From Candidatus Methylophosphatis haderslevensis (GTDB lineage Bacteria; Pseudomonadota; Gammaproteobacteria; Burkholderiales; Rhodocyclaceae), in NCBI GenBank assembly GCA_016711925.1, contig JADJSA010000001.1:930001-994000 (forward strand): a stretch of 64,000 nt of DNA. The letters are read 5' to 3'. Shown piece after piece: positions 45,638 to 53,989 of this stretch. How positions within the stretch are numbered: the stretch's first letter is position 1; every line of letters begins with the position of its first letter. The notes under the pieces were generated by a model, which made no database searches, was not told where the DNA came from, and saw nothing but the letters and a program-made list of their open reading frames with translations. Position numbers and translations under genes: made by a program.

Positions 45638-46084
45638 ATGTTCATTTCCCTGCGCGCCGCAGCGGCTTCGGCGCTTTGCGCGTTGTTGCTGGCCGGCTGT
45701 GGCACAACCAGCCAGCCCAAACCTTCGGCCCCGGCCCCGGCAGCGCCACCGCCCCCCGCGCCGCCGAGCGCCCCGACCGCGCCGGTGCCCGGTTCCGCGC
45801 CTCCTTCCACGGCCAGACAATTGGTCGACCAGTACATCCGCTATCGCTGCGAGAACGGCTTCGATTTCGGCGTGACCTACCAGGCCGGCGGCACGCGCGC
45901 ACTGGTCGAGCGCAGCGGCTACAGCGACCTGCTCCGGCAAGTCTCGTCCGCCTCCGGCGCCAGATACTCGGACGGCAAGATGACATTGTCTGCCAAGGGC
46001 GATGGCGCGGTTCTCGATCTGCCCGGCGGCCCCACTTATCGCAATTGCCGCAGCCTGCCGAGCAAGGCGTCGCCGAAGAAATGA
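45638..46084 (+). CDS. MliC-family lysozyme inhibitor lipoprotein
   Basis: This 148-residue lipoprotein has the lipobox LLLAGC (Cys21), a Pro/Ala-rich linker (about 25-60) and a C-terminal MliC domain: YIRYRCENGFDFGVTYQAGGTRALVE and a late KMTLSAKGDGAVLDL block. MliC proteins inhibit C-type lysozyme at the outer membrane. The match is moderate; identity of inhibitory residues cannot be confirmed. Its last codons overlap dtd as ATGA. Confidence 0.7.
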   Translation: MFISLRAAAASALCALLLAGCGTTSQPKPSAPAPAAPPPPAPPSAPTAPVPGSAPPSTARQLVDQYIRYRCENGFDFGVTYQAGGTRALVERSGYSDLLRQVSSASGARYSDGKMTLSAKGDGAVLDLPGGPTYRNCRSLPSKASPKK

Positions 46085-46518
46085 TCGCGCTGATCCAGCG
46101 CGTCAGCGAGGCCAGCGTGCGCGTCGAGGACCGGAACGTCGGGCAGATCGGCAGCGGCCTGCTGGCGCTGATCGGCGTCGAGCGCGACGACGAGGAAGCC
46201 AATGCCGCGCGACTGGCCGAACGCGTGCTGGGCTACCGCGTCTTCGCCGACGATGCCGACCGCATGAACCGTTCGCTGCTCGAGACCGGTGGCGGGCTGC
46301 TGCTGGTGCCGCAGTTCACCCTCGCCGCCGATACGCGCAAGGGCACCCGCGCAAGTTTCTCGTCGGCCGCCGCGCCGGAACGGGCGCGCACGCTTTTCGA
46401 GCGGCTCGTGGCACACGCACGAGCGCGCTGCGCCGATGTGCAGACCGGCGTGTTCGGCGCCGACATGGCGGTCGCGCTGATCAACCATGGTCCGGTCACG
46501 TTCCGCCTGGAAGCCTGA
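46081..46518 (+). CDS. dtd: D-aminoacyl-tRNA deacylase
   Basis: This 145-residue enzyme hydrolyses D-aminoacyl-tRNAs. The active-site motifs VPQFTLAADTRKG (the SQxT block, Ser replaced by Pro) and the Gly-cisPro motif NHGPVTF are visible near residues 74 and 136. ATGA overlap with the preceding gene indicates coupling. Confidence 0.95.
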   Translation: MIALIQRVSEASVRVEDRNVGQIGSGLLALIGVERDDEEANAARLAERVLGYRVFADDADRMNRSLLETGGGLLLVPQFTLAADTRKGTRASFSSAAAPERARTLFERLVAHARARCADVQTGVFGADMAVALINHGPVTFRLEA

Positions 46519-47032
46519 GGTCGCCCGGGCCTGGCGCCCGGCCGCCTGCGGGCTCGTCGTCGCCCTGCTCGCCGGCTGCGGCGCGGCACCGCCGTCGGCG
46601 CCCTCGGTAGAAACCGCAACCGGCCTTCCGGGCGGCCGGCGCATCGAGCGCGCCCGCGCGCAGGAAATCGTGTTGCGCGCGCTGGCGCTGATCGACACCG
46701 GCTATGTCTTTGGCGGACGCAACCCGGAGGCCGGCCTCGATTGCAGCGGCATGGTCGCCTACGTGTACGAGCAGGCCGCCGGCCTGCGCCTGCCGCACAA
46801 TGCCGCGCAGATCGCGCGGCTGGCGCAGCCGGTGGCGCGCGAGCAACTCGGCCCGGGCGACCTGGTGTTCTTCAACACGCGCGGCTTTGCCGCCTCGCAT
46901 GTCGGCATCTACCTGGGCGACGGCCGCTTCGTGCACGCCCCGTCGTCGAAAGGCCGCGTGCGCATCGAGAGCATGGACAACCGCTACTTCGCCCCGCGCT
47001 TCGAGGGTGGGCGCACGCTGTTCGCCGACTGA
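46487..47032 (+). CDS. NlpC/P60 family lipoprotein peptidase
   Basis: This 181-residue envelope protein has a lipobox LLAGC near residue 31 and an NlpC/P60 domain with the catalytic Cys in GLDCSGMVAYVYEQ and His in ASHVGIYLGDGRFVHAPS. It cleaves peptide crosslinks of peptidoglycan. The start at 46487 overlaps dtd by 32 bp. The N-terminal 30 residues are basic and hydrophobic, as in a signal peptide. Confidence 0.88.
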   Translation: MVRSRSAWKPEVARAWRPAACGLVVALLAGCGAAPPSAPSVETATGLPGGRRIERARAQEIVLRALALIDTGYVFGGRNPEAGLDCSGMVAYVYEQAAGLRLPHNAAQIARLAQPVAREQLGPGDLVFFNTRGFAASHVGIYLGDGRFVHAPSSKGRVRIESMDNRYFAPRFEGGRTLFAD

Positions 47033-47054
47033 CCACTGGCCTGGGAGCCGCGCC

Positions 47055-47129
47055 GGATGGCGTTCTGCAACCTCGCCACGCCAGGAGCCGCATGGTTATT
47101 GGCTTCCAGGCCTATGCAACCTGAAGATC
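47055..47129 (+). repeat. Possible copy of a dispersed intergenic repeat
   Basis: ggatggcgttctgcaacc at about 47056 resembles the repeat core ggaatggcgctctgcag found at 59011 and 60554, and is followed by ccgcatgg around 47089. The match is incomplete. It lies between convergent genes and has no coding content. Confidence 0.35.
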
Positions 47130-47229
47130 GCCCATCCATGAGGCTCTCTGGCATGGCCAGGCATTGTTCGCATTGCTCGGCCCGGGCGAATCCGGGCCGG
47201 AACGGGAAAGGTCCGCTGCGTCCGGCGGA

Positions 47230-47712
47230 TCAACCGCGTTCGCCAAATCGCTTGACCATATTGATACCGGTGACGACGTAGCCGAGGCGGCTGTACAAGG
47301 CCTGCGCGGCATGATTCCGGGCGAAGACATGCAGGCCGATGCTCGACAGGCCCAGCGCGGCGACCAGCTGCTCGAGCGCGAGAAACGCGCCTCTGGCGTG
47401 GCCCTGGCGCCGATGGGCCGCCTCGATCTCGAGATCGTAGACGAACGCCGTGCGAACGCCGTGCCGGGTCTCCACCGCGAACCAGATGACGCCGACGATC
47501 GGGCCGCCCTCGTCGGCCACGATCTCGAACAGATAGTTGTCGGGCGTCGCCAGCCCCTGCGGCAGCAGTTCGAGGTAGCTGGCGCGCGATCGCTCGACGG
47601 CGCCCTCCCTGGGCCAACGCCCCGCCGCAATGTTGTCTTCGGCATAACCCGCCACGGAAGATTCGAGATACGCGGCATAGGCTTCCGCACGCATCGGCGA
47701 GAGAACGGTCAT
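47230..47712 (-). CDS. GNAT-family N-acetyltransferase
   Basis: This 160-residue protein has the acetyl-CoA binding loop RRQGHARGAFLALEQL (Q/RxxGxG/A) near residue 100 and the late NHAAQALYSRLGYVVTG block. Start at ATG 47712 (MTVLSPMRAEAYAAYLESS). Its N-terminal region EAYAAYLESSVAGYAEDNIAAGRW matches GNAT proteins that act on amino groups of small molecules or proteins; the substrate is unknown. Confidence 0.9.
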   Translation of the reverse strand: MTVLSPMRAEAYAAYLESSVAGYAEDNIAAGRWPREGAVERSRASYLELLPQGLATPDNYLFEIVADEGGPIVGVIWFAVETRHGVRTAFVYDLEIEAAHRRQGHARGAFLALEQLVAALGLSSIGLHVFARNHAAQALYSRLGYVVTGINMVKRFGERG

Positions 47713-47789
47713 GGGATCTCCTGGCGTGATTGGCGGATCCCGTTCGATCCACCGGGCAACCGGCCAGCGCACGGTCGTGCGCAAGCGAC

Positions 47790-48242
47790 TCAGCGAGTGA
47801 CGAAGTGGAAGTGCAGATACCCGATTTCCTGAAAGCCCGGCCCATTGGTCGTCACGCGATATCTTGGCGTGCCGGCACGTTCGGCCAACTCGCGCACCAT
47901 CGCGAGACACGCCAGCACGTAGGGCACGTCATCCGGCGCGATGGAACCGATGCTCTTGATGTCACGCTTGGGGAACAGCACGAAGTGCGGGCGGTGCTCC
48001 GGCCACGGATGATCGATTGCAATGCACTGGTCGGATTCGAGTTCGACGCGCGGCACCAGTGCGGGTACGCGCTGTATGCCGACCGACGTGAGCAGTCCGG
48101 TCAGTTCGTTCAACCGATAGCAATTGCGCTCGCAGTGCGTCAGGGAAAGAAACGCGCGCGGCAGGCTGCGCGCAAACAGAAAACCGCCGATCGCAACGCC
48201 TGCGAGCAGCACCAGTGCATAGCCTGTCAGCCGTCGGATCAC
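47790..48242 (-). CDS. Membrane-anchored HIT-like protein
   Basis: This 150-residue protein begins with a hydrophobic helix (YALVLLAGVAIGGFL) after GTG 48242. The soluble part resembles a histidine-triad fold: HRPHFVLFPKRDIKS (about 82) and the C-terminal GYLHFHFVTR. The canonical HxHxHxx motif is reduced to HFHF. The anchored location is unusual for HIT hydrolases. A nucleotide-related pyrophosphatase role is inferred. Confidence 0.6.
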   Translation of the reverse strand: MIRRLTGYALVLLAGVAIGGFLFARSLPRAFLSLTHCERNCYRLNELTGLLTSVGIQRVPALVPRVELESDQCIAIDHPWPEHRPHFVLFPKRDIKSIGSIAPDDVPYVLACLAMVRELAERAGTPRYRVTTNGPGFQEIGYLHFHFVTR

Positions 48243-48337
48243 GCTGGGCCGCCCTCGCGAATGCGCGTTGATTCTCCCAGACCGTGCAGCACGTTCACCC
48301 CGCGCGGCGACGGGTCGCTCTGCACCTCCAGCCGCCA

Positions 48338-48616
48338 TCACGGCTTCTGCGGCACCTGGACGAAGATCTCGCCGGGCTTGGTCAGGCCGAGTTCGAAACG
48401 CGCGCGTTCCTCGATCGCGTCATAGCCGGTTTTCAGGTCGCGCACTTCGGCGTCGAGCCCGGCGTTGCGCTGCTCGAGCCGGGCGTTGATTTCTTTCTGC
48501 TGGGTGACATCGATATCCGCCCGCCGCGCCTGCATCCAGCCGCCCTTGCCGAACCATAGCGGCCACTGCAGCCCGAGCAACAGCGCGAGCAGGACGAGGG
48601 TAGCGGTGCGTCTCAC
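48338..48616 (-). CDS. ftsB: Cell division protein FtsB
   Basis: This 92-residue bitopic protein has an N-terminal membrane helix (LVLLALLLGLQWPLWFG), a coiled coil (about 35-65) and the DLKTGYDAIEERARFELGLTKPGEIFVQV block typical of FtsB. It links FtsL and FtsQ in the divisome. It lies 15 bp downstream of eno, as in most betaproteobacteria. Confidence 0.95.
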   Translation of the reverse strand: MRRTATLVLLALLLGLQWPLWFGKGGWMQARRADIDVTQQKEINARLEQRNAGLDAEVRDLKTGYDAIEERARFELGLTKPGEIFVQVPQKP

Positions 48617-48631
48617 GTCCGGGCCGCGCGC

Positions 48632-49918
48632 TTACTTGCGCAGATTGTAGAACGCGCCGACACCGGGGTAGCTGGCGGTCTCGCCGAGATCCTCCTCGAT
48701 GCGCAGCAACTGGTTGTACTTGGCGATTCGATCGGAGCGGCTGAGCGAGCCGGTCTTGATCTGCATGGCATTGAGGCCGACCGCGATGTCGGCAATCGTG
48801 CTGTCCTCGGTCTCCCCCGAGCGATGCGAGATCACCGCGGTGTAGCCGGCGCGCTTGGCCATATCGACCGCCGCGAAGGTTTCGGAGAGCGTGCCGATCT
48901 GGTTGATCTTGATGAGGATCGAGTTGGCGATGCCCTGCGCGATGCCTTCGCGCAGGATGCGCGTGTTGGTGACGAACAGATCGTCGCCGACGATCTGGAT
49001 CTTCCTGCCCAGGCGCTCGGTCAGCAGCTTCCAGCCGTCCCAGTCGTTCTCGGCCATGCCGTCCTCGATGCTGACGATCGGGAACTTGTCGGCCAGGGTG
49101 GCGAGGTAGTCGACCAGTTGCGCCGAACTCAGTGTCATGCCGGCGCCCTCGAGTACATAGTGTCCGTCGCGGTAAAACTCGGAGGCGGCACAGTCGAGTG
49201 CAAGCAGCACGTCGCGACCCGGCTCGTAGCCGGCGGCAGAGGTGGCATCGAGGATCATCGACAGCGCTTCTTCGGCACTGCCGACGTTGGGCGCGAAGCC
49301 GCCCTCGTCGCCGACCGTGGTCGGGAAGCCCTTCTTGTCGGTGAGCTTCTTCAGCGCGTGGAAAATCTCGGCGCCGCAGCGCAGCGCCTCGCGAAAGCTC
49401 GCGGCACCGACCGGCATGATCATGCATTCCTGGAAATCCAGGCTGTTGTTGGCATGGGCGCCGCCGTTGATGACGTTCATCATCGGCACCGGCATCGACA
49501 TCGCACCCATGCCGCCGAAGTAGCGGTAAAGCGGCAAACCGGCTTCTTCGGCGGCGGCTTTGGCCACCGCCATCGACACCGCGAGCAGCGCATTGGCGCC
49601 CAGGCGCGACTTGTTGTCGCTGCCGTCCAGATCGATCAGCGTCTTGTCGATGAACGCCTGCTCCTCGGCGTCCAGCCCGATGATCGCTTCGGCGATCTCG
49701 GTGTTGACGTTCTCGATCGCCTGCAGCACGCCCTTGCCGAGGTAGCGGCTGGTGTCGCCGTCGCGCAGTTCGATCGCCTCGCGCGAGCCGGTCGACGCGC
49801 CCGACGGGACCGCCGCGCGGCCCATCGTGCCCGACTCGAGCAGCACGTCGCACTCGACGGTGGGGTTGCCGCGCGAATCGAGAATCTCGCGCGCGACGAC
49901 GTCTACGATTGCACTCAT
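48632..49918 (-). CDS. eno: Enolase
   Basis: This 428-residue glycolytic enzyme converts 2-phosphoglycerate to phosphoenolpyruvate. The active-site blocks are SGASTGSREAIELRDGD, SIEDGMAENDWDGW, KINQIGTLSE and SHRSGETEDSTIAD. Length is standard. It is part of the pyrG-kdsA-Dabb-eno-ftsB block. Confidence 0.98.
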   Translation of the reverse strand: MSAIVDVVAREILDSRGNPTVECDVLLESGTMGRAAVPSGASTGSREAIELRDGDTSRYLGKGVLQAIENVNTEIAEAIIGLDAEEQAFIDKTLIDLDGSDNKSRLGANALLAVSMAVAKAAAEEAGLPLYRYFGGMGAMSMPVPMMNVINGGAHANNSLDFQECMIMPVGAASFREALRCGAEIFHALKKLTDKKGFPTTVGDEGGFAPNVGSAEEALSMILDATSAAGYEPGRDVLLALDCAASEFYRDGHYVLEGAGMTLSSAQLVDYLATLADKFPIVSIEDGMAENDWDGWKLLTERLGRKIQIVGDDLFVTNTRILREGIAQGIANSILIKINQIGTLSETFAAVDMAKRAGYTAVISHRSGETEDSTIADIAVGLNAMQIKTGSLSRSDRIAKYNQLLRIEEDLGETASYPGVGAFYNLRK

Positions 49919-49948
49919 TCTGAGTTCCTTGTTTGTTTGCTTCTACTG

Positions 49949-50242
49949 TCAGGTCTGAAAATCGGCGAACGCCAGTTCGGCAACATCGTTCCACTGTTCG
50001 AGCACCGGCGTGTGTGCCGGATGGTCGAAATAGGCGAACAGCGCATCTTGCGTGTCGAACCCCGCGCGCAGCCCGAAATCCCAAGCCTGGGCGTCGGCCG
50101 TGATATTGGCGCCGAATTCCCATTGGCGGATCGACCCAATCCGTTGCGGCAGCGCCGCCATCGCGGCCTGCAGCCGGATGATGCGGGGGTCGTCCGCGGC
50201 GACGCCGGGCTTGAGCCGGAACAGCACCAGATGCGTGATCAT
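49949..50242 (-). CDS. Dabb-family stress-responsive protein
   Basis: This 97-residue protein fits the Dabb alpha-beta barrel family: MITHLVLFRLKPG at the N-terminus, WEFGANITADAQAWDFGLRAGFDTQDALFAYFDHPAH in the middle and VLEQWNDVAELAFADF at the end. Such domains dimerise and bind hydrophobic ligands; the physiological role here is unknown. The start overlaps the kdsA stop (ATGA), so it is translated with kdsA and eno. Confidence 0.88.
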   Translation of the reverse strand: MITHLVLFRLKPGVAADDPRIIRLQAAMAALPQRIGSIRQWEFGANITADAQAWDFGLRAGFDTQDALFAYFDHPAHTPVLEQWNDVAELAFADFQT

Positions 50243-51081
50243 GCTGCATCGTGCTCGGCAAACCCGGCACGCTTGACCAGCGCGTCGAGATCCCGAAGCG
50301 TCGCCAGCAGCGCCTTCATCTTGCCGAGCGGCCAGGCGTTGGGGCCATCCGACAACGCCTGCGCCGGATTGGGATGCGTTTCCATGAAGATGCCGGCCAC
50401 CCCGACTGCCACCGCCGCCCGCGCCAGCACCGGCACGAACTCGCGCTGGCCGCCGCTGCGGGTGCCCTGCCCGCCCGGCAATTGCACCGAGTGCGTCGCG
50501 TCGAACACCACCGGGCAATGGGTCTCGCGCATGATCGCCAAGCTGCGCATGTCGGAGACCAGATTGTTGTAGCCGAACGACACGCCGCGCTCGCACACCA
50601 TGATGGTATCGGCGCCGCCATTGGCTTCCCTGGCCTTTGCGACGACGTTCTTCATGTCGCCCGGCGCGAGGAACTGGCCCTTCTTGATATTGACCGGCTT
50701 GCCGGTGGCCGCCACCGCATGAATGAAATCGGTCTGCCGGCACAGGAAGGCCGGCGTCTGCAACACGTCAACTACGGCGGCCACGCGCGGCGCCTCGTCG
50801 GCGGTATGCACATCGGTCAGCACCGGCACGCCGAGTTCTCGCCGCACGTCGGCGAGAATCGCCAGCCCTTCGTCCATGCCGGGGCCACGAAAACTCGTTC
50901 CCGCGCTGCGGTTGGCCTTGTCGTAGGACGACTTGTAGATGAACGGAATACCCAGGTCGTTCGTCATCTCCTTGAGCGCACCCGCGGTGTCGAACGCCAT
51001 CTGGCGCGATTCGACGACGCACGGCCCGGCAATCAGGAACAGCGGCCGCTGCAGGCCGACTTCGAAACCGCACAGCTTCAC
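50239..51081 (-). CDS. kdsA: 3-deoxy-8-phosphooctulonate synthase
   Basis: This 280-residue enzyme makes KDO 8-phosphate for lipopolysaccharide. The family blocks are IAGPCVVES, FIYKSSYDKANRSAGTSFRGPG, DVHT and VFDATHSVQLPGGQGTRSGGQREFV. The GTG at 51081 overlaps the pyrG stop (GTGA). KdsA marks a Gram-negative organism that makes LPS core. Confidence 0.97.
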   Translation of the reverse strand: MKLCGFEVGLQRPLFLIAGPCVVESRQMAFDTAGALKEMTNDLGIPFIYKSSYDKANRSAGTSFRGPGMDEGLAILADVRRELGVPVLTDVHTADEAPRVAAVVDVLQTPAFLCRQTDFIHAVAATGKPVNIKKGQFLAPGDMKNVVAKAREANGGADTIMVCERGVSFGYNNLVSDMRSLAIMRETHCPVVFDATHSVQLPGGQGTRSGGQREFVPVLARAAVAVGVAGIFMETHPNPAQALSDGPNAWPLGKMKALLATLRDLDALVKRAGFAEHDAA

Positions 51082-52748
51082 AGCGAGACGACCTTGTTCT
51101 TGCGCCCGCCCGCGTTGCGCCTGCGCTCGAGCGCGGCGCGCGCATAGGAAGTGAAGAGCGGATGGCCGTCGCGCGGGTTGGAGGTGAACTCGGGGTGAAA
51201 CTGCACGCCGACGAACCAGGGATGCATCTCCTCCGGCAGTTCCATGATCTCCGGCAGCTTCTCGTTCGGCGTGCGCGCCGAGATCACCATGCCGACTGCT
51301 TCGAGCTTGGGCACATAGGTATTGTTGACTTCGTAGCGATGGCGATGCCGTTCGTTGACTTCGACGCCGTAGATGCTCGCCGCGCGGGTGCCCGGCTTCA
51401 CCGGACAGCGCTGCGCGCCCAGCCGCATGGTGCCGCCCAGATCGGACTGCTCGCTGCGCCGCTCGATGCGGCCCTCGCGGTCCATCCATTCGGTAATCAG
51501 GGCGACCACCGGATGCGGCGTTGCGGCATCGAACTCGGTACTGTTGGCACCCTCGAGCCCGGCAACATGCCGGGCGAACTCGATGGTGGCAAGCTGCATG
51601 CCGAGACAGATGCCCAGATAAGGCACCCGGTTCTCGCGCGCATGACGAATCGCCATGATCTTGCCTTCGGTACCGCGCCGGCCGAAGCCGCCGGGAACCA
51701 GGATTCCGTCCATGCCGTCGAGCGCGGACTTGCCGCCGTCGCCGGCCTTTTCGATCTGCTCCGAGTCGATGTAATGGATGTTGATCTTCGAGCGCGTCTG
51801 GATGCCGGCGTGGGACAGCGCCTCGGTCAGCGATTTGTAGGATTCGGTCAGATCGACGTACTTGCCGACGAAGGCGATATCGACTTCCTGCTCGGGCCGC
51901 TCGAGCGCCGAGACCATGTTCTTCCACACCGTAAGATCGGCGGCGCGGGCGAGGATCGCCAGCTTGTGGCAGACGATTTCGTCGAGCATCTGGTCGTGCA
52001 GCATCGCCGGAATCTTGTAGATGCTGTCGGAGTCGGTGACCGAGATCACCGCCTCGTGCTGCACGTTGGTAAACAGCGCGATCTTCTTGCGATCTTCGGC
52101 CGGCACCGGCCGATCCGAGCGGCACAGCAGAATGTCCGGCTGGATGCCGATCTCGCGCAGTTCCTTGACCGAATGCTGGGTCGGCTTGGTCTTGAGTTCG
52201 CCGGCCGCGGCGATGTAGGGCACCAGCGTCAGGTGCATGAAGCAGGTGTTCTGCCGTCCCTCTTCGATGCCCATCTGGCGGATGGCTTCGAGAAACGGCA
52301 GCGACTCGATATCGCCCACCGTGCCGCCGACCTCGACGATCGCCACATCGGCGCCCTCGGCACCGCGCTTGATGTGCAGCTTGATCTCGTCGGTAATATG
52401 CGGAATCACCTGCACCGTGCGGCCGAGGTATTCGCCGCGGCGCTCCTTCTTGATCACGCTGTCGTAGATTTGCCCGGTAGTGAAGTTGTTGCGCTTGCCC
52501 ATCTTGGCGTGGGTGAAGCGCTCGTAGTGCCCGAGATCGAGATCGGTCTCCGCGCCATCCTCGGTCACGAACACCTCGCCGTGCTGGAACGGGCTCATGG
52601 TGCCCGGATCGACGTTGATGTACGGATCGAGCTTGAGGTGGGTGACGCGGATCGAGCGGGATTCGAGAATCGCCCCGAGCGAGGCAGCCGCTATGCCCTT
52701 GCCGAGCGAGGAGACGACACCGCCGGTAACGAAGACGTACTTGGTCAT
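51078..52748 (-). CDS. pyrG: CTP synthase
   Basis: This 556-residue enzyme converts UTP to CTP with glutamine. The synthetase domain starts MTKYVFVTGGVVSSLGKGIAAASLG, and the C-terminal glutaminase domain has the nucleophile Cys in GICLGMQLATIEFARH and His/Glu near VQFHPEFTSNP. Length is standard. It opens the pyrG-kdsA-Dabb-eno-ftsB unit. Confidence 0.98.
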   Translation of the reverse strand: MTKYVFVTGGVVSSLGKGIAAASLGAILESRSIRVTHLKLDPYINVDPGTMSPFQHGEVFVTEDGAETDLDLGHYERFTHAKMGKRNNFTTGQIYDSVIKKERRGEYLGRTVQVIPHITDEIKLHIKRGAEGADVAIVEVGGTVGDIESLPFLEAIRQMGIEEGRQNTCFMHLTLVPYIAAAGELKTKPTQHSVKELREIGIQPDILLCRSDRPVPAEDRKKIALFTNVQHEAVISVTDSDSIYKIPAMLHDQMLDEIVCHKLAILARAADLTVWKNMVSALERPEQEVDIAFVGKYVDLTESYKSLTEALSHAGIQTRSKINIHYIDSEQIEKAGDGGKSALDGMDGILVPGGFGRRGTEGKIMAIRHARENRVPYLGICLGMQLATIEFARHVAGLEGANSTEFDAATPHPVVALITEWMDREGRIERRSEQSDLGGTMRLGAQRCPVKPGTRAASIYGVEVNERHRHRYEVNNTYVPKLEAVGMVISARTPNEKLPEIMELPEEMHPWFVGVQFHPEFTSNPRDGHPLFTSYARAALERRRNAGGRKNKVVSL

Positions 52749-52900
52749 TTATCTTGGCAGCTGGCGAGGCCGCAGCGGGAAATCGGCATCATAGCCGAAT
52801 TCACCTTGCCCCTCAACGCGCAATCGGACTGTCGACACGAATTGCAATGCCAGGGGCATCGCCGGCGGCACCCGCTGCGGCACCGCCCGCATCAGCCGAC

Positions 52901-53443
52901 TCAGCGCACGAAATTGCTGCTGATGTCCTTGAATTCGGCCGAGCCGGCCTGGCGCAACCACTCGAACGCGAGCATTTCGCGCGAGACGATTTCCACGCCG
53001 TGGTCGCGCATGCGGGCGAGCGCCAGATCCTTGTCGGCAGGCTTGCGCGAGGACACCGCATCGGCAAGCAGGAACACGTCCTTGCCCTGGCCGCGCAATT
53101 CCAGCGCGGTCTGCAGCACGCACACATGCGATTCGATGCCGCACAGCACCACCTGGCGCCGGTCGCCGCCCGGCAGCCGCCCCAGGCATTGCGCGGCGAC
53201 ACAGGAAAAATGCAGTTTCTCGGCGATGCACTCGGCCGTCAGCAACGCGCGCAGGTCGGCGTGGGTGTGGCCGAGGCCGCGCGGGTATTGCTCGCTGGCC
53301 GCCACCGGCACACCGAGCCGCTGGGCGACGCGGGTGACCCAGATCGTGTTGTCCAGCACCCGCTGCGCCTCGTGCATGGCCGGCAACAGGCGCTCCTGCA
53401 CATCCACCAGCAGGAGCATCGATTGATTGCGATCGATCAGCAT
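52901..53443 (-). CDS. Isochorismatase-family cysteine hydrolase
   Basis: This 180-residue protein has LLLVDVQERLLPAMHE (catalytic Asp), Lys in EKLHFSCV and the nucleophile Cys in CGIESHVCVLQTALEL, the triad of the isochorismatase/nicotinamidase superfamily. It resembles YcaC-type hydrolases. The true substrate is unknown. Start at ATG 53443 (MLIDRNQSM). Confidence 0.88.
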   Translation of the reverse strand: MLIDRNQSMLLLVDVQERLLPAMHEAQRVLDNTIWVTRVAQRLGVPVAASEQYPRGLGHTHADLRALLTAECIAEKLHFSCVAAQCLGRLPGGDRRQVVLCGIESHVCVLQTALELRGQGKDVFLLADAVSSRKPADKDLALARMRDHGVEIVSREMLAFEWLRQAGSAEFKDISSNFVR

Positions 53444-53468
53444 CGTCACCTCCGGAAAACGCGCGCGT

Positions 53469-53909
53469 TCAATCGACCAGGGCCGCGCGCAAATCGTCCG
53501 GCAAGGGACGCGACTTGCCGCTCGCGGCATCCACCCAGACCAGCTTTGCGCTGCCCTCGGCGCACAGCAGATCGTCGCCGGCGACCCGCATTTCGTACCA
53601 GGTCTCGACGCTCGATCGCCCCGGTTTCGAAGCGAGCACGCGGGTCTCGACGGTTGCCGGGTAGGTCAGCGGCGCGAGGAAGGTGCACGCCGCGTTGACT
53701 GTCACGATCACCATCGGATCGTTGCTGCTGCCCGGCCAGCCGAAGCGTTCCAGCCATTCGATGCGCGCCTGCTCCATGTAGCGGAAGTACACGGTGTTGT
53801 TGACATGCCCCTGCGCATCCATGTCGCCCCAGCGGATCGGGCAAAAGCTGGTATGCAGGAATTTTCGGTGATGCGGCAAGGTGGCCTCCGGCGCGTGGGA
53901 TCCGGGCAA
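53469..53909 (-). CDS. HotDog-fold acyl-CoA thioesterase
   Basis: This 146-residue protein shows RWGDMDAQGHVNNTVYFRYMEQARIEWL, with Asp as catalytic residue of the 4-hydroxybenzoyl-CoA thioesterase type, and the second block ARVLASKPGRSSVETWYEM. It probably hydrolyses acyl-CoA thioesters. It is 25 bp upstream of the isochorismatase-type gene on the same strand. Confidence 0.9.
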   Translation of the reverse strand: MPGSHAPEATLPHHRKFLHTSFCPIRWGDMDAQGHVNNTVYFRYMEQARIEWLERFGWPGSSNDPMVIVTVNAACTFLAPLTYPATVETRVLASKPGRSSVETWYEMRVAGDDLLCAEGSAKLVWVDAASGKSRPLPDDLRAALVD

Positions 53910-53989
53910 TTATAGCGGGCGGCGCCGCATGCGCCGATGGCCGCGGCCAGTCGTCAATCAGCGACGGCAGGCCGCGGATCGGGCGACGA

